Shown here: piece after piece, positions 7,623 through 16,791 of the stretch | Layout: each line of letters opens with the position of its first letter | Position numbering within the stretch: position 1 is the stretch's first letter | Assembly (NCBI RefSeq): GCF_009933175.1 | Contig: NZ_MAEJ01000012.1 | Coordinates: 1 to 64,000 of the forward strand | DNA length: 64,000 bases | Reading direction: 5' to 3' | From: Candidatus Enterococcus huntleyi | GTDB taxonomy: Bacteria > Bacillota > Bacilli > Lactobacillales > Enterococcaceae | Notes under the pieces: generated by a model | Database searches by the model: none | Told to the model about the DNA's origin: nothing | Seen by the model: the letters and a program-made list of their open reading frames with translations, nothing else | Translations under genes and position numbers: made by a program

Positions 7623-8450
7623 ATGGTAGAAGTTGTAGGGGTCCGATACCGCGAAGCAGGACATATCTATTATTTTACTCCTGGGAAATCAGAGTATGTT
7701 TACAATGATAAAGTACTTGTTGAATCACAACAAGCGAAGCAAATAGCTACAGTTGCCATTCCAAAACGGGAGATTCAACCAGAGGATTTGCCTGATGAAT
7801 TAAAACCTATTTTACACAAGGCGTCACCGAAAGAATTGGAGAAGGCGGAGCAGAACGCAGCAGATGCAGAGGAAGCCTTCAAGATTGCAAAGGAAAAGAT
7901 TCGTCTTCATGAATTAGAAATGAAATTAATTCGAGCGGAATATACTTTTGATAGAAGTAAAATGATCTTTTATTTTACTGCGGATGGGCGTGTTGATTTC
8001 AGAGAATTGGTCAAAGACCTAGCAGGGATTTTTAGAACGCGGATTGAACTGCGTCAAATTGGTGTGAGAGATGAGGCCAAGATATTGGGTGGTATTGGTC
8101 CATGTGGTCGTCAATTATGTTGTTCGACTTTCTTAGGAGACTTTATTCCTGTGTCAATTAAGATGGCAAAAGACCAAGGTCTATCGTTAAATCCAACGAA
8201 AATTTCTGGCTTATGTGGCCGTTTGATGTGTTGTCTGAAATACGAGAATGATGAATATGAAAAGGCTAAAAAAGAATTGCCTGATTATGGCAAAGAAATT
8301 GAAACACCAGACGGCAAAGGTCGTGTTGTAGGATTGAATTTATTGAGTCGGATTATTAAGGTTCGCTTGGTTGGGAAAGAAACGCCAGTCGAATATGATT
8401 ATGAAGAGCTCAAAGAAGTGACAGCTAAAGCAGGTGAGATTCATGGATAA
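7623..8450 (+). CDS. ricT: RicT (YaaT), PSP1-domain iron-sulfur protein
   Basis: A 275-residue protein containing the PSP1 domain with two paired-cysteine motifs, GPCGRQLCCSTFL and GLCGRLMCCLKYE (about residues 160-205). In B. subtilis YaaT/RicT forms the Y-complex with RicA and RicF, carries Fe-S clusters and stimulates RNase Y maturation of certain mRNAs. The ATG at 7623 is spaced six bases from AAGGAGG; an ATG at 7617 overlaps it. RicA and RicF are not in this window. Confidence 0.93.
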   Translation: MVEVVGVRYREAGHIYYFTPGKSEYVYNDKVLVESQQAKQIATVAIPKREIQPEDLPDELKPILHKASPKELEKAEQNAADAEEAFKIAKEKIRLHELEMKLIRAEYTFDRSKMIFYFTADGRVDFRELVKDLAGIFRTRIELRQIGVRDEAKILGGIGPCGRQLCCSTFLGDFIPVSIKMAKDQGLSLNPTKISGLCGRLMCCLKYENDEYEKAKKELPDYGKEIETPDGKGRVVGLNLLSRIIKVRLVGKETPVEYDYEELKEVTAKAGEIHG

Positions 8451-8790
8451 ACGGTCGTTGTATGATGGCTTAAATCGGTTAGAATCCGAGTTGCGTAATA
8501 CATTGACGGAGCTCGTTGAACTGAAAGAAGGTTTCCATGAAATTGTCGAAAAAAATACGACTTTAGAGATGGAAAACCAGCGTTTACGGGAGCATTTAAG
8601 AGAATTAAATCAAGTGGCTGAGGAACCTTCTGAAAAAATCAAGCAGGCTCTTTCAAAATCACGGATGAATTTAGAAAAAATCTACGAAGAAGGCTTCCAT
8701 GTCTGTTACGATTTGTATGGCTCACGTCGAGAAAATGATGAACCTTGTGCGTTTTGTCTTGAGGTCATTTATCGTGAGAGCATTAAGTAA
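8443..8790 (+). CDS. yabA: Replication initiation control protein YabA
   Basis: A 115-residue protein: an N-terminal coiled coil (about 1-60, ELVELKEGFHEIVEKN and following) and a C-terminal zinc domain with HVCYDLYG and PCAFC. In B. subtilis YabA bridges DnaA and DnaN and restrains initiation. Its ATG overlaps the ricT stop codon (CATGGATAA), so the two are translationally coupled. An in-frame GTG nine bases earlier lacks a ribosome site. Transcription probably ends at the hairpin just downstream. Confidence 0.94.
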   Translation: MDKRSLYDGLNRLESELRNTLTELVELKEGFHEIVEKNTTLEMENQRLREHLRELNQVAEEPSEKIKQALSKSRMNLEKIYEEGFHVCYDLYGSRRENDEPCAFCLEVIYRESIK

Positions 8791-8810
8791 ATGAATCTTA
8801 TCGGAAAATC

Positions 8811-8856
8811 AAAAAGTTGAGAGTGAAGCTCGTTTCGTTCCTCTCAACTTTTTTGT
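8811..8856 (+). terminator. Terminator after yabA
   Basis: The stem AAGTTGAGAG pairs with CTCTCAACTT across a 17-base loop and is followed by a T run. It separates yabA from rsmI. Confidence 0.8.
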
Positions 8857-8892
8857 GGATAACTTTGACTGTGGATGGAAAGGTGGGCCTAT

Positions 8893-9771
8893 ATGAATAA
8901 ACAAAAAAGTTTTAAAGGAGCCCAGACAAGTGGGACGCTTTATCTAGTTCCGACACCTATCGGAAACCTTGAGGATATGACGTTTCGAGCGGTTAAAACG
9001 TTGCAATCAGCGGATTTAATTGCTAGTGAGGATACACGAAATACGCAAAAATTATTGAATCATTTTGATATACAAGTACCACAAAAAAGTCTACATGAGC
9101 ATAATTATAAAGAACGTGTTCCACAGCTTGTGGAACAATTATTGACTGGGCAGACGATTGCTCAGGTTAGTGATGCTGGCATGCCATCAATTAGTGATCC
9201 AGGACACGAGTTGGTTTTAGCTTGTATTGAGAAAGACATTCCAGTGGTTTCTTTACCGGGACCAACAGCGGGCATGACTGCTTTGATTGCGTCTGGTCTA
9301 TTGCCGCAACCGTTTTTATTTTATGGGTTTTTGCCGAGGAAAAAGAAAGAGCAACAAACAGCACTGACTGCATTAAAAAGTCAAGAAAGTACCTTGATTT
9401 TTTATGAATCACCGTATCGAGTAGCGGCGACTTTGAAGAATATGCAAGAGGTCTTAGGTGGACAAAGAAAAGCTGTCGTCTGTCGTGAGCTGACAAAAAT
9501 TCATGAAGAATATTTACGTGGCACAATCGATGAATTGATTGACTATTTGGAGACGACTGAGTTGAAGGGCGAATGTTGCCTCTTAGTTTCAGGAAATGAC
9601 GGGACAGAGCTTGAGATCAACGAGTCTATCGGTGGTAGCTTGAAAGAACAAGTGCAAGCGAAGATTGATCAAGGATTGTCTTCAAAAGCGGCGATTAAAG
9701 AAGTTGCTGTACTAAATAGCGTGAAAAAACAAGAAGTCTATCGGGTCTATCATGAGCTAGAAAATGAATAG
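8893..9771 (+). CDS. rsmI: 16S rRNA 2'-O-methyltransferase RsmI
   Basis: A 292-residue tetrapyrrole-methylase-fold enzyme that methylates the ribose of C1402 in 16S rRNA using SAM. Motifs visible: LYLVPTPIGNLEDMTFRA near the start, SEDTRNTQKLL, SDAGMPSISDPG, and PGPTAGMTALIASGL. The ATG at 8893 follows AAAGGTGGG; an upstream ATG at 8875 has no ribosome site. It lies after a terminator and is probably transcribed from its own promoter. Length matches the family. Confidence 0.95.
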   Translation: MNKQKSFKGAQTSGTLYLVPTPIGNLEDMTFRAVKTLQSADLIASEDTRNTQKLLNHFDIQVPQKSLHEHNYKERVPQLVEQLLTGQTIAQVSDAGMPSISDPGHELVLACIEKDIPVVSLPGPTAGMTALIASGLLPQPFLFYGFLPRKKKEQQTALTALKSQESTLIFYESPYRVAATLKNMQEVLGGQRKAVVCRELTKIHEEYLRGTIDELIDYLETTELKGECCLLVSGNDGTELEINESIGGSLKEQVQAKIDQGLSSKAAIKEVAVLNSVKKQEVYRVYHELENE

Positions 9772-9852
9772 AAAGCTTTTAATTTAAACGGATCAGAGAT
9801 GGGAAATGTTACCCATTTTTGGTCTTTTTTGATATTAAAGGGATTATAAAAA

Positions 9853-9899
9853 AATAGAAGACTGAAAATCATTTTGACGATTTTCGGTCTTCTATCTTA
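9853..9899. terminator. Bidirectional terminator after rsmI
   Basis: A near-perfect 17-bp stem (AATAGAAGACTGAAAATC with its complement) with T runs on both sides serves rsmI on the plus strand and the YcxB-like gene on the minus strand. A weaker hairpin (GATGGG/CCCATT) followed by Ts lies at about 9795-9830. Confidence 0.75.
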
Positions 9900-9924
9900 T
9901 TGGTTTTAGAACTAGTAAATCAAG

Positions 9925-10527
9925 TTATTTTTTATGCGTACACATAAGCTTCTTACTCATGAAGAGTTCTAAATCGTCCACAGAAAGTAAATGTTTTGGG
10001 AGGATAATAATTTTGTCTTCTGTAATTTGAATTATAAAATACTCATCTGCATCATGGATTTTTTTTAATTCGTCCCACCTCCATGTTTGATCATAGTCTG
10101 GCTGAGCACTTATTTTGCTAGATATGCCTATAGTATCGATCATAATTTGTTTTTCAGAAAATAATATATTATTTTCTGGGTCTGTAAGCTGATGATTTAT
10201 TTTTTGATTCGGATATGTTACTGCACGATAGACAAAGTAAATACCTATTATAAGATATATGACTATTATTGTCAGATAGATGTACTGTTGAGAAAAGAAT
10301 TCTTTAGCTAGCCGGTGGGCTATATATTTAGGATGCTCTTGGGTAAGTTGATATAGTTGAATAACTATTAAAACACCTATGAATACTGATGCGCTTAGTA
10401 AGGAAATTCCAGCTATAAAACTTCTAACGATTATTTTTTTACCCCTAGAGGAGCATTTTCGATTGAATTTTCTAATTGCTTTATGATAATCTTCTTTTTT
10501 TAAACAATAGAGATAGGTCAAATTCAT
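9925..10527 (-). CDS. YcxB-like membrane protein
   Basis: A 200-residue protein: an N-terminal cytosolic strip, two membrane helices (about 33-57 and 83-103), then a soluble C-terminal domain with ITEDKIIILPKHLL, the arrangement of YcxB-family proteins. Its role is not known. The ATG at 10527 lies only three bases after GAGG, so the start is uncertain; a TTG at 10536 lies within the same site. Base composition is A/T-rich compared with the housekeeping block, suggesting an accessory gene. Confidence 0.6.
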   Translation of the reverse strand: MNLTYLYCLKKEDYHKAIRKFNRKCSSRGKKIIVRSFIAGISLLSASVFIGVLIVIQLYQLTQEHPKYIAHRLAKEFFSQQYIYLTIIVIYLIIGIYFVYRAVTYPNQKINHQLTDPENNILFSEKQIMIDTIGISSKISAQPDYDQTWRWDELKKIHDADEYFIIQITEDKIIILPKHLLSVDDLELFMSKKLMCTHKK

Positions 10528-10574
10528 CACCCTCAAATTTAAATTTATATTAACATTAACAGATGACTATTAGA

Positions 10575-10748
10575 TTAGAGTGAGAATAATTTGTCTACTG
10601 GTTTAAATAACTCCATGTTAAACATCCCTGCTAAAAATAGGAACATTTCTATGCCTACTGATATTATTTCTCCAATACCTGTACCATGAGCAGCAACTAT
10701 AGTGATTACTGCAGTAGCGACACCTACTGTTAATTCAGCAACGTGGAT
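10575..10748 (-). pseudogene. C-terminal fragment of a small membrane protein
   Basis: A reading frame of 57 codons ending at TAA (10575) encodes a coherent hydrophobic sequence (ELTVGVATAVITIVAAHGTG and then IEMFLFLAGMFNMELFKP). It has no start codon with a ribosome site and is closed on its upstream side by TAA. It appears to be the tail of a decayed gene. The family is not recognised. Confidence 0.4.
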
Positions 10749-10756
10749 TTACTCGT

Positions 10757-11122
10757 TCATATTGAACTCATTAGTTGAATATTAAGATAAATATCATCGT
10801 AGTCTTCTTGAGATATTCTAATACTTGTAGGTAACATGGGCTTTGGATAAATTTCAATAATTAATTGTATTTTCTCTTTATATTGAGAATCTTCAATGCT
10901 TGTTTTGATAACTATTTTTGTACCAATTAAGTTGTTTCTAGCGCTAGATACAGTCTCTACAAATTTTTCTGAAATAAATTTATAGTCATTGGTGTAGTCA
11001 AATAAAAACTTTATATTTCTATCAATCAAAAAGTTACGCAGAAAGATTGAATGGGAACGGATGTTTGTATTATAATAAGAGAGAAGCTTGTGTGATGTTA
11101 GCTGATAAATAACAAATAACAA
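10757..11122 (-). CDS. Hypothetical protein, possibly a remnant
   Basis: A 121-residue frame with plausible protein composition (KIVIKTSIEDSQYKEKIQL, IRISQEDYDDIYLNIQ). The ATG at 11122 has no good ribosome site. The frame stops immediately before the broken frame at 10575-10748, so the two may derive from one inactivated locus. No family is recognised. Low GC and lack of signals argue for a decaying accessory gene. Confidence 0.3.
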   Translation of the reverse strand: MLFVIYQLTSHKLLSYYNTNIRSHSIFLRNFLIDRNIKFLFDYTNDYKFISEKFVETVSSARNNLIGTKIVIKTSIEDSQYKEKIQLIIEIYPKPMLPTSIRISQEDYDDIYLNIQLMSSI

Positions 11123-11199
11123 ATGACAGGGTCAACGGCGAGCTGTTCAGATCTGTAATAAATAGATAAGATAATACATAAACAGAAAGGATGATCCCC

Positions 11200-12330
11200 G
11201 TGGTCGAGATGCGTTTTCCCTTAAAAAATGATACTTCTAGGAAAATTATTCATATTGATATGGATGCTTTCTTTGCGGCAGTCGAAGAACGCGATCATCC
11301 TGAACTGGTGGGACATCCTTTAGTGATTGCTCGCCATCCTAGCGATACTGGAGGACGTGGCGTGGTGACGACTGCCAACTATATCGCTCGCCAGTATGGG
11401 ATTCATTCGGCGATGAGTGCCCAGAAAGCTTTTGAGTTGTGTCCTCATGCAATATTTAAGCCTGGTAGTTACGAAAAATATAGTCAAATATCTAAAGAGA
11501 TTCGTCAGATTTTTGCGCGGTACACGGATGTTATTGAGCCGATGTCGATTGATGAAGCCTATCTTGATGTGACAGAAAATAAAGTGCAGTCAAAGTCGGC
11601 GATTAAGATTGCTCGCATGATCCAACAAGATGTTTGGCGAGAACTGCGATTAACTTGTTCGGCGGGGGTAAGCTATAATAAGTTTATTGCAAAGTTAGCT
11701 TCTGATTACCAGAAACCAAAAGGTATGACGGTTGTGATGCCAGAGGATGCGGTGACGTTTTTGACGGCTTTACCGATTGAAAAATTTCATGGAGTCGGTA
11801 AAAAGACGGTACCCAAAATGAATGAGATGGGAATTTTTACTGGGGCTGATTTATACCGACAGAGTGAAATGGAGTTGATTCGGAATTTTGGTAAGATGGG
11901 TTATTCGCTTTATCGAAAGGTTCGAGGAATTCATGATTCACCAGTAAATGTCACGCGAGATCGAAAATCAGTTGGGCGCGAACACACCTATGGCACACCT
12001 TTAATGACAGAGGATGCAGTTTTAGGTCAGCTACGTCAATTGGCAGAAAGTGTCGAAGGCTCATTACAGCGAGTCCAAAAACATGGGAAAACAGTGGTTC
12101 TAAAAGTCCGCTACACAGATTATACAACCATCACTAAACGTGTAACCTTGCCTGAGTATGTCTATCGAAAAGAGGCTTTGTATCATGAAGCGAGTTTAAT
12201 TTGGGAAGACATTCTAGGGATTGAAAAGGGCATTCGCCTATTGGGAATTACTGTTACTAATTTGGATCCAATGTCCTATGAAAACATTGTCTTGCCACTG
12301 TGGGGGAAAGAGAAAGACGATAATAATTAG
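11200..12330 (+). CDS. dinB: DNA polymerase IV
   Basis: Y-family translesion polymerase of 376 residues. Catalytic motifs are intact: IDMDAFFAAVEERD near the start, and SIDEAYLDV with the paired acidic residues about 105. YNKFIAKLASDYQKPKG is the palm signature, and the helix-hairpin-helix FHGVGKKT and little-finger domain follow. The GTG at 11200 is chosen because AAAGGA lies eight bases upstream; the in-frame ATG at 11191 overlaps that site. It is followed 15 bases later by a small gene. Confidence 0.95.
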   Translation: MVEMRFPLKNDTSRKIIHIDMDAFFAAVEERDHPELVGHPLVIARHPSDTGGRGVVTTANYIARQYGIHSAMSAQKAFELCPHAIFKPGSYEKYSQISKEIRQIFARYTDVIEPMSIDEAYLDVTENKVQSKSAIKIARMIQQDVWRELRLTCSAGVSYNKFIAKLASDYQKPKGMTVVMPEDAVTFLTALPIEKFHGVGKKTVPKMNEMGIFTGADLYRQSEMELIRNFGKMGYSLYRKVRGIHDSPVNVTRDRKSVGREHTYGTPLMTEDAVLGQLRQLAESVEGSLQRVQKHGKTVVLKVRYTDYTTITKRVTLPEYVYRKEALYHEASLIWEDILGIEKGIRLLGITVTNLDPMSYENIVLPLWGKEKDDNN

Positions 12331-12345
12331 AAGTGAGGGAAAAGT

Positions 12346-12804
12346 ATGAGTGAGTATATCTATCTTGCAGGGAGCAAGCCTTTTTTGACTGGATCGATTG
12401 GTGATAACCCGCGTAAAATAGTCGGGGATACCATATATTATGACAGTGATGTAGACCTGGAATCATTTTATTTTGAAGATAATTATGACGTTGAAGATGA
12501 TAGTAGATATCCGTTCAGCACTCATTTTTCAAATTACAAATTTCAAGTTTGTTCTTCTGACTTGCATTTACCTGAAGAGGGGACATCTCGTTTGAGTCAG
12601 AGAGAAAAGAAGGCAGTAAACGAATTGTTTTCTTATATCCATCGATATTTTGAACAAGATGAGGTAAATCAGTTAGAAATTTTGTACAGTTTGAATAGCT
12701 ATGAAGATGAGCCTTTGAAAACCAAAAAGACAATAAAATTATCTGAGTTAAAAATGGAGGATTTATTTTATAAGCATTTTAAGTTTTTGACGATAGAAAG
12801 ATAG
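12346..12804 (+). CDS. Hypothetical acidic protein downstream of dinB
   Basis: A 152-residue soluble, acidic protein (MSEYIYLAGSKPFLTGSIGD at the start; DSDVDLESFYFEDNYD in the middle). A GAGGG site precedes the ATG. It lies 15 bases after dinB and probably shares its transcript. No transmembrane segment or known motif is seen. The arrangement, with a conserved-looking start and LPEEGTSRLSQREKKAV in the middle, suggests a genuine gene of unknown function. Confidence 0.6.
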   Translation: MSEYIYLAGSKPFLTGSIGDNPRKIVGDTIYYDSDVDLESFYFEDNYDVEDDSRYPFSTHFSNYKFQVCSSDLHLPEEGTSRLSQREKKAVNELFSYIHRYFEQDEVNQLEILYSLNSYEDEPLKTKKTIKLSELKMEDLFYKHFKFLTIER

Positions 12805-12843
12805 GCTCACAATAGCTATACTTTCTTTAACAGGTACAAAATA

Positions 12844-12900
12844 AAAATGTAGGAAACGACTAAGCGCGTGTGGCGGCTTCAGTCATTCCCTACATTTTTT
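12844..12900. terminator. Bidirectional terminator between dinB unit and nrdG
   Basis: ATGTAGG and CCTACAT arms with an extended imperfect stem (GAATGACTGAAGCC against the complement) and a T run on each side. It lies between converging genes. Confidence 0.7.
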
Positions 12901-12913
12901 ATTTGCATTAGCT

Positions 12914-13516
12914 TTAAATTAAATCGGCTTTTTTGATTTGTTCAAAGGTTTGTTCGCCGTCGTGACCTTTTGCCCACAGCACAACTTTTTGTTGAGCCAG
13001 TGATTGTTTGACGTCGATGATGCGTTGGTTACTGCTGCCACGAAATTGTAATTTAAGATCGCGTTTTGCAAGCTCAAAGCGACCGTCGACTAAGATGTCT
13101 ACTTGATTTAGTAGTTCAAGTTTGTCTTCTGATTCAAGCAATAATTCTTCAAAGGTGTAACCTGTCCAAGACCAAATATCTTTGGTTGTACCAAAGACGT
13201 TTCGGACACGGTTGACGACTTGCAGACAGACATCCGTGTTTAAGAAGGGTTCGCCACCTAAAAGAGTTAATCCTTGCACATAATCATGGCTCAGATCGGC
13301 GATGATTTGATCTTCTAATTCTTGTGTAAATGGCGTGCCGTACCGAAAATTCTGAACGGCTTTATTAAAGCACCCCTCACAAGCAAATAAACAGCCGCTG
13401 ACATACAAACTATTGCGGACGCCTTCGCCATCAACAAAATTAAAGGCTTTGTAATCGGCGATATAATTCTGACTATATTCTTTTGCTAACCATTCTTTTG
13501 GTTGGGGATTATTCAT
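12914..13516 (-). CDS. nrdG: Anaerobic ribonucleotide reductase activating protein
   Basis: A 200-residue radical-SAM enzyme that makes the glycyl radical on NrdD. The cluster-binding motif C-x3-C-x2-C appears in GCLFACEGC (about 41-49), followed by LLGGEPF. It is encoded downstream of nrdD on the same strand. Between them is a 190-bp gap with a long hairpin, which may tune the NrdG:NrdD ratio. Confidence 0.95.
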   Translation of the reverse strand: MNNPQPKEWLAKEYSQNYIADYKAFNFVDGEGVRNSLYVSGCLFACEGCFNKAVQNFRYGTPFTQELEDQIIADLSHDYVQGLTLLGGEPFLNTDVCLQVVNRVRNVFGTTKDIWSWTGYTFEELLLESEDKLELLNQVDILVDGRFELAKRDLKLQFRGSSNQRIIDVKQSLAQQKVVLWAKGHDGEQTFEQIKKADLI

Positions 13517-13625
13517 TTGGGAAAACTTCTTTCTTTGTCAGTCTAGTTAAAACGTGAAAGCCAGCCTAGCTAGCTACTTACTAATAAATGTGCATTTTGC
13601 CTTTAATACCTTTAGCTACAAATGA

Positions 13626-13683
13626 AGCCAGGAGTAGTGAGCAGTCTTTCGTCTAAGTGGCGAGAGGCTGCTCAATCCTGGCT
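13626..13683 (-). promoter_or_regulatory. Long hairpin between nrdD and nrdG
   Basis: AGCCAGGA (13626-13633) pairs with TCCTGGCT (13676-13683), and inside it GAGCAG pairs with CTGCTC and CTTTCG with CGAGAG, making an extended stem. It lies 24 bases after the nrdD stop and lacks a long T run, so partial termination, mRNA end protection or processing is more likely than full termination. Confidence 0.6.
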
Positions 13684-13707
13684 AATTAATTGTCGGATTG
13701 TAGCTAA

Positions 13708-15900
13708 TTATTTCATGTGTTTAACGCGTGAAGAGATTTCTTTGTGGCGTCCGTGAACCATTGGACGTGCTTGAGGATTTCCAAGATAGCCACAAGTTCG
13801 TTTAACAACATCACATGTTTTTGGATCGTGGTTGCCACATTCTGGACATTCAAAGCCTCGTTCAGTTGGCGTGAAATCACCTTCAAAACCACAACCATAA
13901 CAATGATCAATCGGAGTATTGGTTCCTAAATAGCCAACTTTATCGTAGGCATAATCCCAGACTGCTTCTAACGCCTTAGGATTTTGTTGAAGGACTGGAT
14001 ATTCACAATAATGAATGAAACCACCTGAGCAATATTCTGGATAATCTTTTTCAAAATCTAATTTTTCAAATGGTGTCGGATTCTTACGAACATCGTAATG
14101 GAAACTATTTGTATAGTAATCCTTGTCTGTAATATTTTCGACAAGACCAAATTTTTCTGTATCTAAACGACAGAAACGGTCAGTTAAGCTTTCGCTTGGT
14201 GTTGAGTACACGCTGAAATGATAGTCGTACTCGTCGCTCCAATCATCTGCATGAGCTTTAAGAGATTTTAAAATGCTTAACGTAAATTCTTTGGCTTCAG
14301 GCGTTTTTTCCCATTCGCCACCAAAGAAAGAAGAAGCGACTTCATAGAGACCGATATAGCCTAGAGAAACGGTTGCGCGGCGATTTTTGAAGAGCTCATT
14401 GACAGACTGCTTGCGGTCCAAACGTTTGCCAAAAGCGCCATACATATAAAGAATCGGTGCATTGGCAGGTGTTGCTTCTTTACAACGATCCACACGGTAG
14501 ACCAACGCATCCTTCACGATACTTAAACGTTCTTCCAGTAAAGACCAGAATTTGTCCATGTCGCCGTTTGCTTCTAAAGCGATACGAGGCAAGTTTAAGG
14601 TAACAACCCCTAAGTTCATCCGGCCAACATTAATTTCTTCGCCGTTCTCATCATTCCATCCTTGAAGGAATGAACGACAACCCATCGGAACCTTGAAACT
14701 ACCAGTTATTTCAACAATTTTATCGTAGTTTAGAATATCTGGATACATCCGTTTTGTGGCACATTCTAAGGCCAATTCTTTAATTTCATAGTTCGGATCA
14801 GATTTTTCCATATTTACGCCACGTTTTAAGGTGAAGATTAATTTAGGGAAAATCGCTGTCCGATGTTCGCTACCTAGACCATTAATTCTGATTTGTAAGA
14901 TAGCTCGTTGAATTTCACGTTCAAACCAGCTAGTTCCTAAGCCAAATCCTAGCGAAGTAAAGGGTGTTTGACCATTTGAAGTGAAGAGCGTATTAATCTC
15001 ATATTCTAAGCTTTGCATTGCGTCAAAAATATCTTTGCGCGTTTTTGATTTTGCGTATTCTTCACGACGATCAGGATTTTCAATCCATTCTTCAGCATCT
15101 TTTAAGTGTTTTTGATAATTTAATTCGGCAAAAGGAGCTAACAGTTCATCTGTCCGATCTGCTGAACATCCGCCATATTGGCTAGAAGCTACGTTAGCAA
15201 TAATCTGTGAAATCTGAGCGGTTGCTGTTTGGATTGATTTTGGTGATTCAACTTCAGCATTACCAATCTTGAAGCCTTTCGTTAGCATGCCTTTAAAATC
15301 GATTAAACAACAGTTTGTCATCGGCGTATATGGATGGTAATCCAAGTCATGGTAGTGAATATCACCTTTTTGATGGGCATTTGCCACATGTGGCGGTAAC
15401 ATTTTTAGACCGATTGATTTACCAACGATACCGGCGGTTAAATCACGCTGTGTGTTGAAAACATCACTATCTTTATTGGCGTTTTCGTTAACCACTGATT
15501 GATCTTTGTTGATTAATTTGCCGATAGTGAAGTTAATATCAGTTAATTTACTGCGTTCAAAATCACGACGTGTCCGGTAATTGATGTATTCTTCAGCTAA
15601 TTCATATTCATTTTTCTCTAATAGAATATGTTCAACGACGTTTTGAATTTCATAAATTTTGATATTTTGATTAAAGCGTTCAACGATTTCTTGATCCACT
15701 CGTTCAACGATATCTTGGATACGTTCATGGGAAAGAGGCGTCAATTCATTGGTTAATTTTTGTTCTGCCTTAATTAGTGCATCATAAATTTTGCGGTCAT
15801 CGAAATCTACGAGACGGCCATCACGCTTGATAATTTTCATACTTGCTAAACGAGTTTTTTCTGTCGTTCCTTGTGTACTCGTTTCTTTAATTTCCATCAT
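13708..15900 (-). CDS. nrdD: Anaerobic (class III) ribonucleoside-triphosphate reductase
   Basis: A 730-residue glycyl-radical enzyme that reduces ribonucleoside triphosphates without oxygen. An N-terminal ATP-cone (about 20-110) begins KIIKRDGRLVDFDDRKIYDA. The C-terminus carries a zinc ribbon (CYGCG ... CPECG) followed by the radical loop RTCGYLG. The ATG at 15900 follows AGGAGTGG. Two NrdR boxes lie upstream, so the gene is probably repressed by NrdR when dNTPs are plentiful. Length fits the family. Confidence 0.97.
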   Translation of the reverse strand: MMEIKETSTQGTTEKTRLASMKIIKRDGRLVDFDDRKIYDALIKAEQKLTNELTPLSHERIQDIVERVDQEIVERFNQNIKIYEIQNVVEHILLEKNEYELAEEYINYRTRRDFERSKLTDINFTIGKLINKDQSVVNENANKDSDVFNTQRDLTAGIVGKSIGLKMLPPHVANAHQKGDIHYHDLDYHPYTPMTNCCLIDFKGMLTKGFKIGNAEVESPKSIQTATAQISQIIANVASSQYGGCSADRTDELLAPFAELNYQKHLKDAEEWIENPDRREEYAKSKTRKDIFDAMQSLEYEINTLFTSNGQTPFTSLGFGLGTSWFEREIQRAILQIRINGLGSEHRTAIFPKLIFTLKRGVNMEKSDPNYEIKELALECATKRMYPDILNYDKIVEITGSFKVPMGCRSFLQGWNDENGEEINVGRMNLGVVTLNLPRIALEANGDMDKFWSLLEERLSIVKDALVYRVDRCKEATPANAPILYMYGAFGKRLDRKQSVNELFKNRRATVSLGYIGLYEVASSFFGGEWEKTPEAKEFTLSILKSLKAHADDWSDEYDYHFSVYSTPSESLTDRFCRLDTEKFGLVENITDKDYYTNSFHYDVRKNPTPFEKLDFEKDYPEYCSGGFIHYCEYPVLQQNPKALEAVWDYAYDKVGYLGTNTPIDHCYGCGFEGDFTPTERGFECPECGNHDPKTCDVVKRTCGYLGNPQARPMVHGRHKEISSRVKHMK

Positions 15901-16413
15901 TTGTATCCACTCCTAATTTTTCGTTCATTAACATCATAAAACAATTCAAGAGAAGTATCAACAATATATAGTGTTTTTGTTGATAAAATTTTCTATTCGT
16001 ACACTATATGTAGTGTGCGAAGAAATTGAAAATTTGTGAAAACTTGTGGTTATCAGCTTTGTGATGAGTTTCATAATATCCGAAAATTTTCAACAGATTT
16101 TTTATTAAAATTTTAGAAAAGCGGACGGAATTTTCAGTCAATTTTTGTAATTATCGGATGAATTAACTTTACCGATAGCCAAATAAGTGAATTATTTCTC
16201 ATTTAGTGGTTAAATAATCCCAAGTTTGACTGGCAGTTTTTTTGATTCGTGTAGATTAGCCACGGGAGAGGGGAGGTTGTCCATGAACAGATACTGAGCC
16301 ATCAAAACCAAAATATTTTTAAAACAAATAGAGAAATTTTGATTGTAAATACCTAAGAGCTTCTTACTATCGTATAATGGATGAATAGTAAGATTTGGAA
16401 GGGACTGTTTTGA
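15901..16413. other. nrdD promoter region and A/T-rich spacer
   Basis: Besides the NrdR boxes at 15960-16016 this 513-bp stretch is A/T-rich and holds no convincing gene. The plus-strand part (16260-16413) should contain the promoter of the YccF gene; no clear -10/-35 pair could be picked out. Confidence 0.5.
15960..16016 (-). promoter_or_regulatory. Two NrdR boxes upstream of nrdD
   Basis: Two 16-bp palindromes: AACAATATATAGTGTT (15960-15975) and ACACTATATGTAGTGT (16001-16016). Both fit the NrdR consensus ACACWATATATWGTGT. Their centres are 41 bp apart, four helical turns, as needed for cooperative binding. The nearer one lies 60 bases before the nrdD start. nrdR itself is not in the window. 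Confidence 0.85.
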
Positions 16414-16791
16414 TTGGGATGTTTAGGAAATATTATTTGGTTTATTTTTGGTGGTTTCTTTGGCGGACTTACTTGGTTTTTTGCTGGCGTTATCTGGTGC
16501 ATCACGATTGTCGGGATTCCCGTTGGCTTACAGTGTTTCAAGCTAGCTGGTCTGAGCTTTTGGCCGTTTGGCAAAGAAGTCGTCTATAGTAGTAGCAATG
16601 TTTCTTTTCTAATCAACATTATTTGGTTAATCATCAGCGGTTTTTGGCTAGCGCTGGGGCATTGCATCAGTGGCATTCTTTTGTGTATCACGATTATTGG
16701 GATTCCTTTTGGTAAGCAATCATTCAAATTAGCAAAATTAGCCTTGATGCCTTTTGGGGCAAGAGTTGTGCTTTCGAATCGTTCATGGTAA
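16414..16791 (+). CDS. YccF-domain membrane protein
   Basis: A 125-residue protein made of two copies of the YccF repeat: residues about 5-50 (GGFFGGLTWFFAGVIWCITI, then VGIPVGLQCFKLAGLSFWPFG) and about 65-118 (ITIIGIPFGKQSFKLAKLALMPFG). It has four membrane segments. The start is TTG at 16414, ten bases after GGAAGGG. YccF proteins are inner-membrane proteins of unknown function. The gene stands alone and is followed by a hairpin. Confidence 0.85.
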   Translation: MGCLGNIIWFIFGGFFGGLTWFFAGVIWCITIVGIPVGLQCFKLAGLSFWPFGKEVVYSSSNVSFLINIIWLIISGFWLALGHCISGILLCITIIGIPFGKQSFKLAKLALMPFGARVVLSNRSW